From: Coriobacteriales bacterium
GTDB taxonomy: Bacteria; Actinomycetota; Coriobacteriia; Coriobacteriales; UBA8131
Assembly (NCBI GenBank): GCA_031282405.1
Contig: JAITDU010000023.1
Coordinates: 16,227 to 80,226 of the forward strand
Length of the DNA stretch: 64,000 bases
Direction of reading: 5' to 3'
Part shown: piece after piece, positions 44,621 to 54,010 of the stretch
How positions within the stretch are numbered: position 1 is the first letter of the stretch
Layout: each line of letters starts with the position of its first letter
Translations under genes and position numbers: made by a program
The notes under the pieces: generated by a model
Database searches by the model: none
The model's input: only the letters and a program-made list of their open reading frames with translations
Told to the model about the DNA's origin: nothing

Positions 44621-46573
44621 CTAGATGTCCAAGAAGCGCACGTCTTTGGCATGCTTTTGGATAAACAGCTTGCGCGGCTCGACCTTATCGCCCATAAGAT
44701 CGCTCACGGCTTTCTCGGCCGCCACGGCCTCGTCTATCGTCACCTGTAGCAGCGTGCGCGATTTGGGTTCCATCGTGGTCTCCCATAGCTGTTCGGGATC
44801 CATCTCGCCCAAGCCTTTATAGCGCTGGATTGTGTATTTCGTCTCCGGCGGCAGGGCCTTGGTCTCTTTGCGCAGCACATCGTCACTGTAGATGTAGGTG
44901 TGTTTGCGACCTACACTCAGGCGATACAGCGGCGGCTGGGCAATATAGATGTAACCACGTTCGATCATCTTGGGCATAAAACGATAGAAAAAGGTAAGGA
45001 GCAAGATGCGGATGTGAGCGCCGTCGACATCGGCATCGGTCATGATAATAGCCTTATGGTAGCGGGCTTTCTCGATATCAAAGTCCTCGCCAATGCCCGT
45101 GCCGATGGCGGTTATCAGTGTGTTGATTGTGTCAGAGGAAAGCGAGCGGTGGATGTTGACTTTTTCGATGTTGAGGATCTTGCCCCTGAGCGGCAAAATG
45201 GCCTGAAATGAGCGCTCGCGCGCCTGCTTGGCCGAGCCACCGGCGCTATCGCCCTCGACAATGTACAGTTCGGTGAGCTCTGGGTCTTTGATCGAGCAGG
45301 GTGCCAGTTTGCCGGGCAGAGCAGCGTCTTTTTGTTTGCGTTGGTTGCGCTTGTAGTTGCTCACGGCCTCGCGCACGCGCTTTTCTTCCAGTGCTTTTTT
45401 GACTATCTCGCGCGCCGGATTGGGATGCTCTTCTAAGAACTCCGCCAGCCCTTGCGAGACCGCGGTCTGAGCCAACGAACGTATCTCGGTATTGCCGAGC
45501 TTCGTTTTGGTCTGGCCCTCAAACTGCGGATTGCGCAATTTGACCGAGATAATGCAGGTAAGGCCGCTGCGCACGTCCTCGCCCACCATGTTATCTTCCT
45601 TCTCTTTGAGCATATTCTTGGCGCGAGCGTAGTTGTTCAAAACCTTGGTCAGGCCGTTTTTGTAGCCCTCGACGTGTGTGCCGCCCTCGGTGGTATGAAT
45701 GTTGTTGGCAAAGGCCAGGGTGGTCTCATAGTGGGTGTTGTTCCACTGCAGGGCAAATTCGATCTCGCCTACCTCTTCTTGGCTGGCCGAGAAATAAATC
45801 GGTTTGGACAGGCCGGGCAAGACATCTTTGCCCTCATTGACGTATTTGGCAAAATCCACGATGCCGCCGGCATATTGATACTCTTCATACAAAGGCCCGT
45901 CACCGGCTTCGTTCAGCTTACGATGGTCGGTGAAGGTGATCTTCAGGTTCTTGTTGAGAAAGGCCATCTCGCGCAGGCGGGCCGTGAGAATATCAGCGTC
46001 ATAATTTGTTGTCTCGAATACCTCGTCATCGGCCCAAAATGTTATCTTGGTACCGGTACGCTTGGTCTTTCCGACCTGAGTGAGCTTCTTGGTGGTCTTG
46101 CCTCGCGCAAATGACATCTCCCAGATGCCACCATCGCGCATGACCTCGGCATCCAGCCGTGTAGACAACGCGTTGACCACCGACACACCCACGCCGTGCA
46201 AACCGCCCGATACCTTATAACCCTCGCCACCGAACTTGCCGCCCGCGTGCAATATGGTGAGAACCACTTCTAAGGTAGAAATCTTTTTCTTGGAGTGTTT
46301 GCTGACAGGTATACCACGGCCGTTGTCGACCACGCTGACCGAGTTGTCCTTGTTAATGGCGACGTCAATACGAGTGGCAAAGCCGGCCATGGCCTCGTCA
46401 ATGGAGTTATCGACCACTTCATACACCAGATGATGCAGTCCTCGGGGACCTGTCGAACCGATATACATGCCGGGGCGTTTGCGTACCGGCTCCAAGCCCT
46501 CTAAGACAATAATATCGTCAGCATCATAGCTCGACTGGTTTGATTGCACGTTTGGATTCTTGCTGGCTGCCAA
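44621..46573 (-). CDS. gyrB: DNA gyrase subunit B
   Basis: About 650 residues. The GHKL ATPase motifs are EVVDNSIDEAMAG, DNGRGIP and GGLHGVGVSVVNAL; the TOPRIM domain has YIVEGDSAGGSAKQ, LRGKILNIEK and IIMTDADVDGAHIR. The C-terminus ends with FIQKHAKDVRFLDI. TTG at 46573 is chosen because AAAGGAG lies 5 bases upstream; an in-frame ATG at 46615 adds 14 residues but has no ribosome site. It is separated from dciA by the large surface-protein gene, an interruption of the usual dciA-gyrB order. Confidence 0.97.
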   Translation of the reverse strand: MAASKNPNVQSNQSSYDADDIIVLEGLEPVRKRPGMYIGSTGPRGLHHLVYEVVDNSIDEAMAGFATRIDVAINKDNSVSVVDNGRGIPVSKHSKKKISTLEVVLTILHAGGKFGGEGYKVSGGLHGVGVSVVNALSTRLDAEVMRDGGIWEMSFARGKTTKKLTQVGKTKRTGTKITFWADDEVFETTNYDADILTARLREMAFLNKNLKITFTDHRKLNEAGDGPLYEEYQYAGGIVDFAKYVNEGKDVLPGLSKPIYFSASQEEVGEIEFALQWNNTHYETTLAFANNIHTTEGGTHVEGYKNGLTKVLNNYARAKNMLKEKEDNMVGEDVRSGLTCIISVKLRNPQFEGQTKTKLGNTEIRSLAQTAVSQGLAEFLEEHPNPAREIVKKALEEKRVREAVSNYKRNQRKQKDAALPGKLAPCSIKDPELTELYIVEGDSAGGSAKQARERSFQAILPLRGKILNIEKVNIHRSLSSDTINTLITAIGTGIGEDFDIEKARYHKAIIMTDADVDGAHIRILLLTFFYRFMPKMIERGYIYIAQPPLYRLSVGRKHTYIYSDDVLRKETKALPPETKYTIQRYKGLGEMDPEQLWETTMEPKSRTLLQVTIDEAVAAEKAVSDLMGDKVEPRKLFIQKHAKDVRFLDI

Positions 46574-46915
46574 CCTGGCTCCTTTCGGGTTTCGTTTGTT
46601 GGTGCTTGCCTGCATATATTTTAGCCTATTTTGTACTTAGTGGGAGCGGAAAATCGGTGTTTTTACGGCCATAGGGCGCGATTTGAGGGTCGCTTTATCA
46701 TCATTTTGATAACGGATTGCCTAACACGGTCTAAACCCTGGCTTAAACCGCGTTTAAGTGTCTACAGAGTTGAGAAAAAAGAAGGTGATGCCCCTGGCGT
46801 TAACGTGTGCCATGAGCCGAGCAGGCACGGGGAGAAACTCCCCGTGCCTGCTTTTCATAACACACGTTAAGATTTCCTGGCAGCTTGGGCCTGTCTTAGG
46901 CGGCAACTAGCGCGC
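46574..46915. other. Intergenic region gyrB-surface protein
   Basis: It must hold the gyrB promoter (right to left). The double hairpin at 46800-46870 is the only clear feature. The adjoining sequence TTAGGCGGYAACTANCGCGC occurs twice near 46896-46934, partly in the 3' end of the surface-protein gene. Confidence 0.4.
46800..46870. terminator. Nested double inverted repeat, probable terminator
   Basis: An outer 10-bp pair, TTAACGTGTG (46800-46809) and CACACGTTAA (46861-46870), encloses a perfect 14-bp stem GCAGGCACGGGGAG / CTCCCCGTGCCTGC with an AAA loop (46821-46851). The T-run lies on the plus strand; position fits separating the surface-protein transcript from gyrB. Confidence 0.7.
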
Positions 46916-49900
46916 TTAGGCGGTAACTACCGCGCGATTGTCCTGGTTTTTGTCGCCATCATCGTCTTTTGTCTTGCGAAGCGCCACGACGGTATGGATG
47001 ATACCCATTATCGCAAACAAGGCAAATAGGGCAACGATGATAGGAGTATACGCGTCCAGCCAGGCCGTCGGTCTGTTAAGGCCGTCAAGCACAAGCCATA
47101 CCACGACGGTGATAAGCCCCAGAACCACAGCCGCAATACCGGTTAAAAGGATGGCTCCTTTAAAATGCCTGCGCCTGAGGAGATTGGCTGCCAGCAACAC
47201 CAACGAGCCGAGAGCGGCAAGGACCGCAAGGATCAGGTTGAGCAGGCTTATGACCAAGGTAGTGTCCAGGTTGCCCAGGGGCACATTGCCCTCGGCGAGA
47301 TCCACGACGGGGTTTCCGGTTTGAGACTGAAGAGCCTCTACCTCTTCTGGCGCGAAGCCTTCGGCCAAAAGCTCTGCCGGGGCCGGTGTGGGTGTGTCGA
47401 CAACAGCGGGCACTGTGGGATCAGGCTCGGGCTCAGGATTATCTGTCGCAATCAAGGCATAAAGCGCCTTTATGTCGATATCGGTTGTGACGTTGGTAAA
47501 GTCTTTGTCCCAGCCGGTAAAGGTGTAGCCTTCGCGCGTTGGGTCGCTTGGCGCTGTGGCGTCAGAGCCGTAAGATACCGTCTCGGATTTGAGTTCGGTG
47601 CCGTCAAAGTCTAAGAAGCGCACCGTGAAGGTGTTGAGCGCCCATTGGGCATACAGCGTGATATTGCCGCTGACGGTGAATGTTTCATTTGCCGCATAGG
47701 GCGTACCCTTGCCGTCCTTGGCCGTGTTCCAGCCGGCGAACGTGTAGGTGCCCAGAGCCAGATTGCCCGTGTTGCCCAACACGGTAGCTTGAGCGTTGTC
47801 GGCGGAATAGGGCGTAGGATCGACGGGCGCGGTGCCTGATGTGGCGCCATTGGCATCATAGGTCACCGTGTAAGTGAGCGTGCCGCCAGTATAGTTGATG
47901 TCGTAGTTGTTAAACACGAGGTTCTTGAACTTCAAGCTATCGGTCTCCAACCAAGCAGGCGAGATGGAGGTAACCGTGCCTGCGAATCCCACGGGCGTGG
48001 TGTCCGGGTAGTAAAGCTTGGTAGCGTTGTTGCCGCTGAACGACGCCTCGCTGCCTGCGAGTATGGAAAGGCTGGCATAGTAGCTCACATAAATGCCGCC
48101 GCCGCCGGAGTTGCCGCTCGCGGTGTTATTGCTTACTCGGGCGTCATCAGAGAGCGTGATGGTGGAGCCACTGTCCACAACATAGATGCCGCCACCCCAA
48201 GCTGCACTGTTACCGTTAAGCGCGGCGCTGCCAGCAAGAGTAACGCTGCTGTCTTGGTCGGCATAAATTCCGCCGCCGCCAGTACTCGCACTGTTACCGT
48301 CGTCAGCTGTAGCGCCACCTACTACTGAGTTGTCAGCAAGGGTAACTGACGACCAGTAGTCGGCATAAATTCCGCCGCCGCCGCCATTGGTGGTGACATT
48401 GCTGCGCACTTGGGCAGAGCCGGCAAGCTTGACAGCGGAGCCGTAGTAAGCATAGATGCCGCCGCCACGGATCTTGGCGATATTGCCGCTGATCACGGGG
48501 CTGTCGTCTATCTCGTCAGCATCATCGCCGAGGGCAACCGTAGCATAGTAGGCGTAGATGCCGCCGCCATAGCCAGCGGAGGAGCTTATCTCATTGCCGC
48601 TCACCTGAGCAGACCCGGTAAGGGTGGCCGTAGTGTTGTAGACATAGATGCCGCCGCCATACCAGTAGGCTTCATTGTCGCTCACCTGAGCAGCATCGGT
48701 AAGAGTAACCGAGCTACTGGCAGCATAGATGCCGCCGCCGTAGTGAGCAACGCTGCTGCCATTTTCAGCGAGGGCATTGCCACTCACCTGAGCGGAATCA
48801 GCGAGAGTAACGCTGCTGGAGCCGGCGGCATAAATGCCGCCGCCGTAGCCGTAAACAGTTCCGCCGGTAGCGGTCAAGATGTTGCCACTCACCTGGGCAG
48901 AGCCGGCAAGGGCAACTGTGGAGTTGCTGGCAGCGTAGATGCCGCCGCCACGGATACCGGCGCTGTTGCCGCTGATTTCGACGGAGTCGCTGATGCTAAC
49001 AGTGGAGAGGGCATCGCCATCAGAGCGGATGCCGCCGCCGGAGCCAACAGCAGTATTGCCAGTGACTTTGGTAGAGCCGCTGATGTTAACAGTAATGGCG
49101 TACTTAGCCGTAATACTAGGATACCCAGTCGCATGATCGTGAATGAGGATGCCGCCTCCGTAGCCAACATTACCGTTTTGGTCTAGTATCGCCTTGTTGC
49201 CGCTCACCTCAGGGCTAACATCGGCATTGTCCGCTTCGAGCGTGACGCGATAGCCGCCGTGAGCGTTGATGCCACCGCCATATGTGGCAATGTTACCGCG
49301 TATCTGAACGGGGCCAGATATGTTCAAGATGTTGTGATCATAGTCCTCAGAATAGAGTGCCTCAACAAAGATGCCGCCCCCGCGGTAACATTCGTTTCCG
49401 TATATTTCTACCGAGCCTTCGATCTTAACCGTAGCACTGTCAGCAAAGATACCGCCCCCGTCGGTTTGGTATGTAGTCGACGTCTTGTTGTTGTATATTT
49501 TTGCATACTCGCTCACCGAAACAGATGCGTATGCGTATGGGCCTGCATCTTTTTTGGTCACGACAGAGATGCCGCCCCCTTCGTGCGCGAATTTATTGTC
49601 GTGTACGGATGCGGATCCGCTGAGGTAGACAGAAGACGAGCCGAAAGCGTAGATGCCACCACCGTTAAAGGCTGTGTTGTTGCATATTTCAGCTTCATCT
49701 TGAACATACACCGTTGAATTGTCGGCGTAGATGCCGCCTCCGGCTCCAAAGGCTGCATTCGCGTGATTGTCCTTCACCTGCGTTGCGCCCGTCAAATAAA
49801 CTGTGGCGTTGTTGGAGGCATAGATGCCGCCGCCGTCGTGGGCGGTGCCGCCGGTTATGACGATGTTGTGAAGAGTAAGTGAGGCAGCGACAACCTTTAT

Positions 49901-50427
49901 TACTCCTGTCTCATTTTCAATCTCAGTCTGCTTAAGGGTATGCCGGTCTTCACCGGCACTGGTGAGAGTGATGTCTTTGGTGATGCTGAGTTCGCTCTTG
50001 GTTATATCGATGCTGTTTTTCAAGGTGATGGTATCGCCCGAGTCGGCCTCTTTGATCGCAGCGCGCAACTCGGTCTCATTATTTACCAGCGTCGTAGCGC
50101 CCAGTGCCCTGATCTCGCTCGAGCTCTCCGCTGTCGGCACATGGATGGCCGCTGACATGCCCCTCTCCAGATCGGACTTTTCTCCCCCTTCGTCACTGCT
50201 GTTTGCGCCGTCTGGTTCGTCGCCTTGAGCCGTTTCTCTCGCACTGCCTGAATCATCCTGGACAGCGTTTAAGTCTGGCTTAGTATCGTCAGCAATATCA
50301 GTAGTTTCTTGAACTACTGATTCTGAGACCCCCCCCCCACGGCTTCTGCCAGAGCCAGGCTCGGTACCAGGCTCAGCACCAGCACTGCGGCCAAAGCGGC
50401 CGATGCCAACTTTTCGTTTAACTTCAT
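46916..50427 (-). CDS. Large beta-helix surface protein, phase-variable; out of frame as sequenced
   Basis: ATG at 50427 opens a typical Sec signal peptide, MKLNEKLASAALAAVL then VLSLVPSLALAEAV, which runs into ten Gs (50329-50338 on the plus strand) and a stop soon after. The long body of about 1130 residues continues one frame away. Eleven or eight Gs would join them. The body has dozens of GGGIYA-type beta-helix repeats (as GSAQVSGN and GGGIYADQDSSVTLA), then two InlB-type repeats (FAGWNTAKDGKGTPY; EGYTFTGWDKDF) and three C-terminal membrane helices before a charged tail. No LPxTG is present. It is probably an adhesin anchored by its C-terminus. Type assignment is firm; the off state could also be a homopolymer sequencing error. 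Confidence 0.75.
50329..50338 (-). repeat. Poly-G tract (10), slipped-strand phase switch
   Basis: Ten Cs on the plus strand, ten Gs on the coding strand, lie 30 codons after the surface-protein start, just past the signal peptide. A one-base gain or a two-base loss restores the frame. Confidence 0.7.
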
Positions 50428-50883
50428 GAGTAACCCCACTTCCTTCTTTCCCTGTCGTAGTTTGGGACTGTGTCAACCAGTCCAAAAAACATACCGACAG
50501 GATTTGAGACATACGGCTTGCACACCTTCCTTTTTTGCGGCCGTGCATCTCGTTTATCAACCATTGCTATGCGCTTTATACTGCGCTCTGTGTGCTATTC
50601 TAGCACGAAAATTGACGCTTTTGACAGGATAGTGAGGCAATGGGCATAAAAACACAAAAACTCCACAAATAAACAAAACCGGCCACAAAAACCTGCTCGC
50701 TATTCCTTTTTGTGTGGAGAAAGTGTGTCGCATTATAGAGTATAGTGCGAAAAAATAGCCCCCCTTCCCCACATATAAGAGAACTTCTGATACATGCTAC
50801 TCATTATTATAAAGCCATCTGTCACATCGCGGCCAACATCTGGCACGCCGCACTCAATAAACGGTTCTTTTATGGCGGCTTTC
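50428..50883 (-). promoter_or_regulatory. Upstream region of the surface-protein gene
   Basis: A possible minus-strand promoter is TGTCAA (50621-50626) and TAGAAT (50597-50602) with an 18-bp spacer. A second TATAAT-like box lies near 50733. A C6 run precedes CCCC near 50759. No gene is supported here. Confidence 0.35.
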
Positions 50884-51270
50884 TTACTCTGCCGTCGGAC
50901 GCTGCTTGCGCTGGGCTGTCGTGCGCGACACTCTGAACGTAATGGCGGCTATCGCGCGACCGGTCTGTTCTTGCATTTTCAACCGGTAGACTTCTCCATT
51001 CATGGTCAGTTCAGCAGCATAGGCACTATCATCTACATAAATAAGGATCTCGGGATTCTTTGCTCGTTTGGAGTAGACAACGTTATCGGTATGCTTCAAT
51101 ATCTCTGCCGGTGCTACCGCCGCCCAGGCTATTTGCAAGTTATTGGTGGGTTTTTGTGTGGCCTGTCCTTTTTTTTCAAAACTCTGCAAAAACGACAAGT
51201 ATTCTGTACTCAGACTGGAGAATCGACGATTACGCTCGGGAATTTTAGTGGTTTTTTTACCAACAGACAT
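50884..51270 (-). CDS. dciA: DciA-like protein (DUF721)
   Basis: About 128 residues. The DUF721 pattern is seen as LQIAWAAVAPAEILKHTDNV, then a strand ILIYVDDSAYAAELTMNGEV and the final ITFRVSR. DciA proteins help load the replicative helicase DnaB, and in Actinobacteria the gene lies after recF, as here. ATG at 51270 has GAGGG 9 bases upstream; ATG at 51279 is in frame but has the site right against it. It follows recF by about 12 bases. Confidence 0.8.
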   Translation of the reverse strand: MSVGKKTTKIPERNRRFSSLSTEYLSFLQSFEKKGQATQKPTNNLQIAWAAVAPAEILKHTDNVVYSKRAKNPEILIYVDDSAYAAELTMNGEVYRLKMQEQTGRAIAAITFRVSRTTAQRKQRPTAE

Positions 51271-51282
51271 CAGCGTCATCCC

Positions 51283-52605
51283 TCATGATTTAAGAGGTAG
51301 GCGCAGCAGGTGAGCAGAGCGCAACGTTTGTTCATCAAAATATCCCAGGTTTGTGGTGGTTATAAAGGTTTGGCTGTAGCGGTCGATCTGCTGCATCAGA
51401 TGTGCTCGTCTGTTAGCATCCAACTCCGACATGACATCATCCAGAAGCAACATCGGCACTAAACCCAAGACATCTTTAAATACCTCTATTTCGGCCATTT
51501 TTAACGCCAGCGCCACACTACGTTGTTGTCCTTGCGAACCATAACGTCTAACATCCTGACCATTAAGAAAAAAGATGATGTCATCTCTATGTGGTCCTAT
51601 AAGTGAGCGTCGCGCGCCGGTCTCGCGCTGCTGGTAATTGTTCATGGTTTGCAACAACTGCTCTTTGACATCGCTCGTGGTGAGGTTGACAGGGGCGCGA
51701 ACTACTTGGTCGGGCGCTTTTTGGGAATCTGTATTGTTCTTTTCTTTTGTCTTATGAAAACTTCTCGTGTTGGTATCAAAGCCTGCGCCGCCCGAAGCAA
51801 CATCTGTGGGATTTTCCTCATCATGCGACGGCACATAAAGTGCTGTCAGTTCTTCTCCGTTTGTTATGTCAGCGTATATTCTCGTGGCCGCGTCCATTAA
51901 TCGCAGAAAAAGGTTTACCCGGTGCGTAAATAACGAGGCACCTAGCTTGGCCAGGTTTTGGTTCCATGACTCTAGAATATCCGGATCCACATACCCTTCT
52001 TTAAGGAGAAGGTTCTTTTGTTTGAGAGCACGATTATAATCACTTTTAATGCTGGCAAAGGTTTTAGAGATTCTGGCACCAAGGTTGTCGAGCAACTCTC
52101 TTCTTACCAGAGGTGGCCCTTTGGCAATACCAAGATCATCGGGCGAGAAGAGCACGGCCGGCAACAGTCCGGCCATGTCCAGACGACTGCGCTGTTTATC
52201 ATTTACAAAAAATCTCCTTTCTCCTGCTATTATCCTCATACAGATCGTGGTAGCTCCCCGTAAGCAGGCTCTTGAGGAATTCTCCCCCGCGTCGTATTCC
52301 TCTCTAAAATTGCTATATTCAATAGCAATTTTGCAGTCTATCCTGCTGTTTTCGAGTGAGCCATTTTCCTCTCCTTTACAATTCTTTGTGTTTTGTGCCT
52401 CTCCTACTGTCTGTTGTTGGTGCACTAGTTCGTACCCTGTGGGATGCCTGAATGAATATTGCATACTTAAAAGCTGGAGAGCCTCAACCAGATTGGTCTT
52501 GCCTACTGTGTTATCACCAACTACGATTACCAACGCTTTTGTAGGTTCGAACCGCAGATATTTGTGATTTCTAAAATTAATCAGCTCAATGCTTTTTATC
52601 TGCAT
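51283..52605 (-). CDS. recF: DNA replication and repair protein RecF, with extra internal segment
   Basis: A 440-residue SMC-like ATPase for recombinational gap repair. Walker A is GDNTVGKTNLVEAL near residue 31, the ABC signature SQGQQRSVALALK near 383, Walker B LLLDDVMSELD. Typical RecF has 360-375 residues; extra residues include Gly/Asn/Thr-rich DEENPTDVASGGAGFDTNTR onward (around 270-310) and a short one near residue 70. ATG at 52605. It lies between dnaN and dciA. Confidence 0.95.
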   Translation of the reverse strand: MQIKSIELINFRNHKYLRFEPTKALVIVVGDNTVGKTNLVEALQLLSMQYSFRHPTGYELVHQQQTVGEAQNTKNCKGEENGSLENSRIDCKIAIEYSNFREEYDAGENSSRACLRGATTICMRIIAGERRFFVNDKQRSRLDMAGLLPAVLFSPDDLGIAKGPPLVRRELLDNLGARISKTFASIKSDYNRALKQKNLLLKEGYVDPDILESWNQNLAKLGASLFTHRVNLFLRLMDAATRIYADITNGEELTALYVPSHDEENPTDVASGGAGFDTNTRSFHKTKEKNNTDSQKAPDQVVRAPVNLTTSDVKEQLLQTMNNYQQRETGARRSLIGPHRDDIIFFLNGQDVRRYGSQGQQRSVALALKMAEIEVFKDVLGLVPMLLLDDVMSELDANRRAHLMQQIDRYSQTFITTTNLGYFDEQTLRSAHLLRLPLKS

Positions 52606-52620
52606 ACTACTTAAACACGC

Positions 52621-53751
52621 TCACCGTTCCAGGCGCACTGGCATCGTTAAATAAAAATAGCTGCTTGTATCGGTGGATGCGTCTACGGTTTTGAATATCC
52701 CAGGCTTAAGCGGAGTCTGTGCTTCAAATGTAATCTCTTCAGTATCAACAACAGCTAATCCGTCCAGAATATATTGATGATTAAAACCAATTTCAAAACC
52801 CTCCCCATCTATCTGCGCAGGAATGCTCTCGCTGGCCTGTCCTATATCTTGAGTCTGCGCTGTTACTTCCAAAAGTTGGGCGTCATTATGAAATACCAGC
52901 CTGATAGGACTGCTGTTCTTTGCTACTATCGACACTCTCCTGACAGCGCCCAATAACAGTTCAGTTTCAATGGTGGCCGTAAGGTTTTTTTGTGTAGGAA
53001 TTATCTGATTGTAGTTGGGATAATTTCCTTCTATTTTTCTGGCAATGAAGGTGGTGGAACCAAAAATGATAATTATCTGGTTTTCGCTCTCTCCTATCGT
53101 TATCTTTTCTTCATCTGCAGCTGTCCTACAAACCTCATCTAAAAGCGTTCCCGGCACTATCAACTCAAAATCCTCTTTATCTTCCCCTTTATCTTCAGCC
53201 TTTGTTTGTGTAGCGCTGGTGATAGCCAACCGGTAGGAATCCGTTGCGACCATCATGGTATCTGTTTTTCCTACTTTAAAAAATATGCCGGTTAGCACTG
53301 CTCGCGAGACATCCCGAGAAACCGCACGGATGACTTTTTTTACCATCTTTGTGAGTTGTTCTACTTTGAGTTGTACAGAACGTGTAGCGATTATCGTGGG
53401 AAACTGCGGAAAATCCTCCGCACTCATCGTTGCAATACTGAACAGCGTTTCTTGGGCGCTGATATTCAGTTTGTCGTCTTTAGTCTCTAGGGTCACGGCT
53501 GCTTCGGGCAAACTTTTAACAATATCTGTAAACAATCTGCCTGAAACAACGGTAGCTCCGGTTCTTTCAATCATTGCGTCTTCTATATGGCGCACAGAAA
53601 TTTCTAAATCAGAAGTTTCAAATATAACGCCGTCGGTAGCAGCATTGATATGAATACCTGAGAGAACCGGGATAGTGCTATGGCTGCTCATTCCCTTAGA
53701 AATCAAAGATACACATTGTACCAGGCGGCTTTTTTCGATGGTCAACCTCAT
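52621..53751 (-). CDS. dnaN: DNA polymerase III sliding clamp (beta subunit)
   Basis: A 376-residue clamp of usual length. Family segments: the N-terminal MRLTIEKSRLVQCVSLISKG, IHINAATDGVIFETSDLEIS and the C-terminal FYLTMPVR, which forms part of the peptide-binding pocket. ATG at 53751 has AGGAGAGGAAAG upstream. It follows dnaA on the same strand, separated by 259 bases with DnaA boxes. Confidence 0.95.
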   Translation of the reverse strand: MRLTIEKSRLVQCVSLISKGMSSHSTIPVLSGIHINAATDGVIFETSDLEISVRHIEDAMIERTGATVVSGRLFTDIVKSLPEAAVTLETKDDKLNISAQETLFSIATMSAEDFPQFPTIIATRSVQLKVEQLTKMVKKVIRAVSRDVSRAVLTGIFFKVGKTDTMMVATDSYRLAITSATQTKAEDKGEDKEDFELIVPGTLLDEVCRTAADEEKITIGESENQIIIIFGSTTFIARKIEGNYPNYNQIIPTQKNLTATIETELLLGAVRRVSIVAKNSSPIRLVFHNDAQLLEVTAQTQDIGQASESIPAQIDGEGFEIGFNHQYILDGLAVVDTEEITFEAQTPLKPGIFKTVDASTDTSSYFYLTMPVRLER

Positions 53752-54010
53752 GAGCTTTCCTCTCCTTCTATTGCTTTTATTATATATAAAATATATTTAA
53801 CGGTAATAATAAGTCTTGTGGAAACTGCGGAAAAGCAAGCTTTTTCCTGATGGTACGGCACAACACGGTTGTGGGTTTTTTGAGGGAAGAACAACCGATT
53901 TATAACAAGGGGAGAAAAACCCAACACGGGCGGCCGTCTTATACGTCATTTTGTCCACAGATTTTTAAAGTTATTAACACTGATTAACAGATTTTTATAG
54001 GCCTGTATTT
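53752..54010. other. dnaN-dnaA intergenic region, possible origin element
   Basis: An AT-rich stretch (53778-53812, TTTTATTATATATAAAATAT and onward) and DnaA-box-like sites TGTGGAAAC (53818-53826) and TTGTCCACA (53951-53959). This is where many Actinobacteria have their origin; boxes are fewer and weaker than in the region at 56816-57801. Confidence 0.5.

Noticed and set aside
48410..49186. A 258-codon plus-strand frame opposite the surface-protein repeats
   Set aside because: Repetitive shadow of the GGGIYA-type repeats on the coding strand.
50428..50560. In-frame upstream extension of the surface-protein body to 50560
   Set aside because: The residues are unlike any export signal, whereas the next frame holds a perfect signal peptide from 50427; the extension is chance open frame.
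52540..52560. GGTTCGAAC strings suggestive of a tRNA T-arm (here and near 58200)
   Set aside because: Both lie inside protein-coding genes (recF and rnpA) with no cloverleaf around them.
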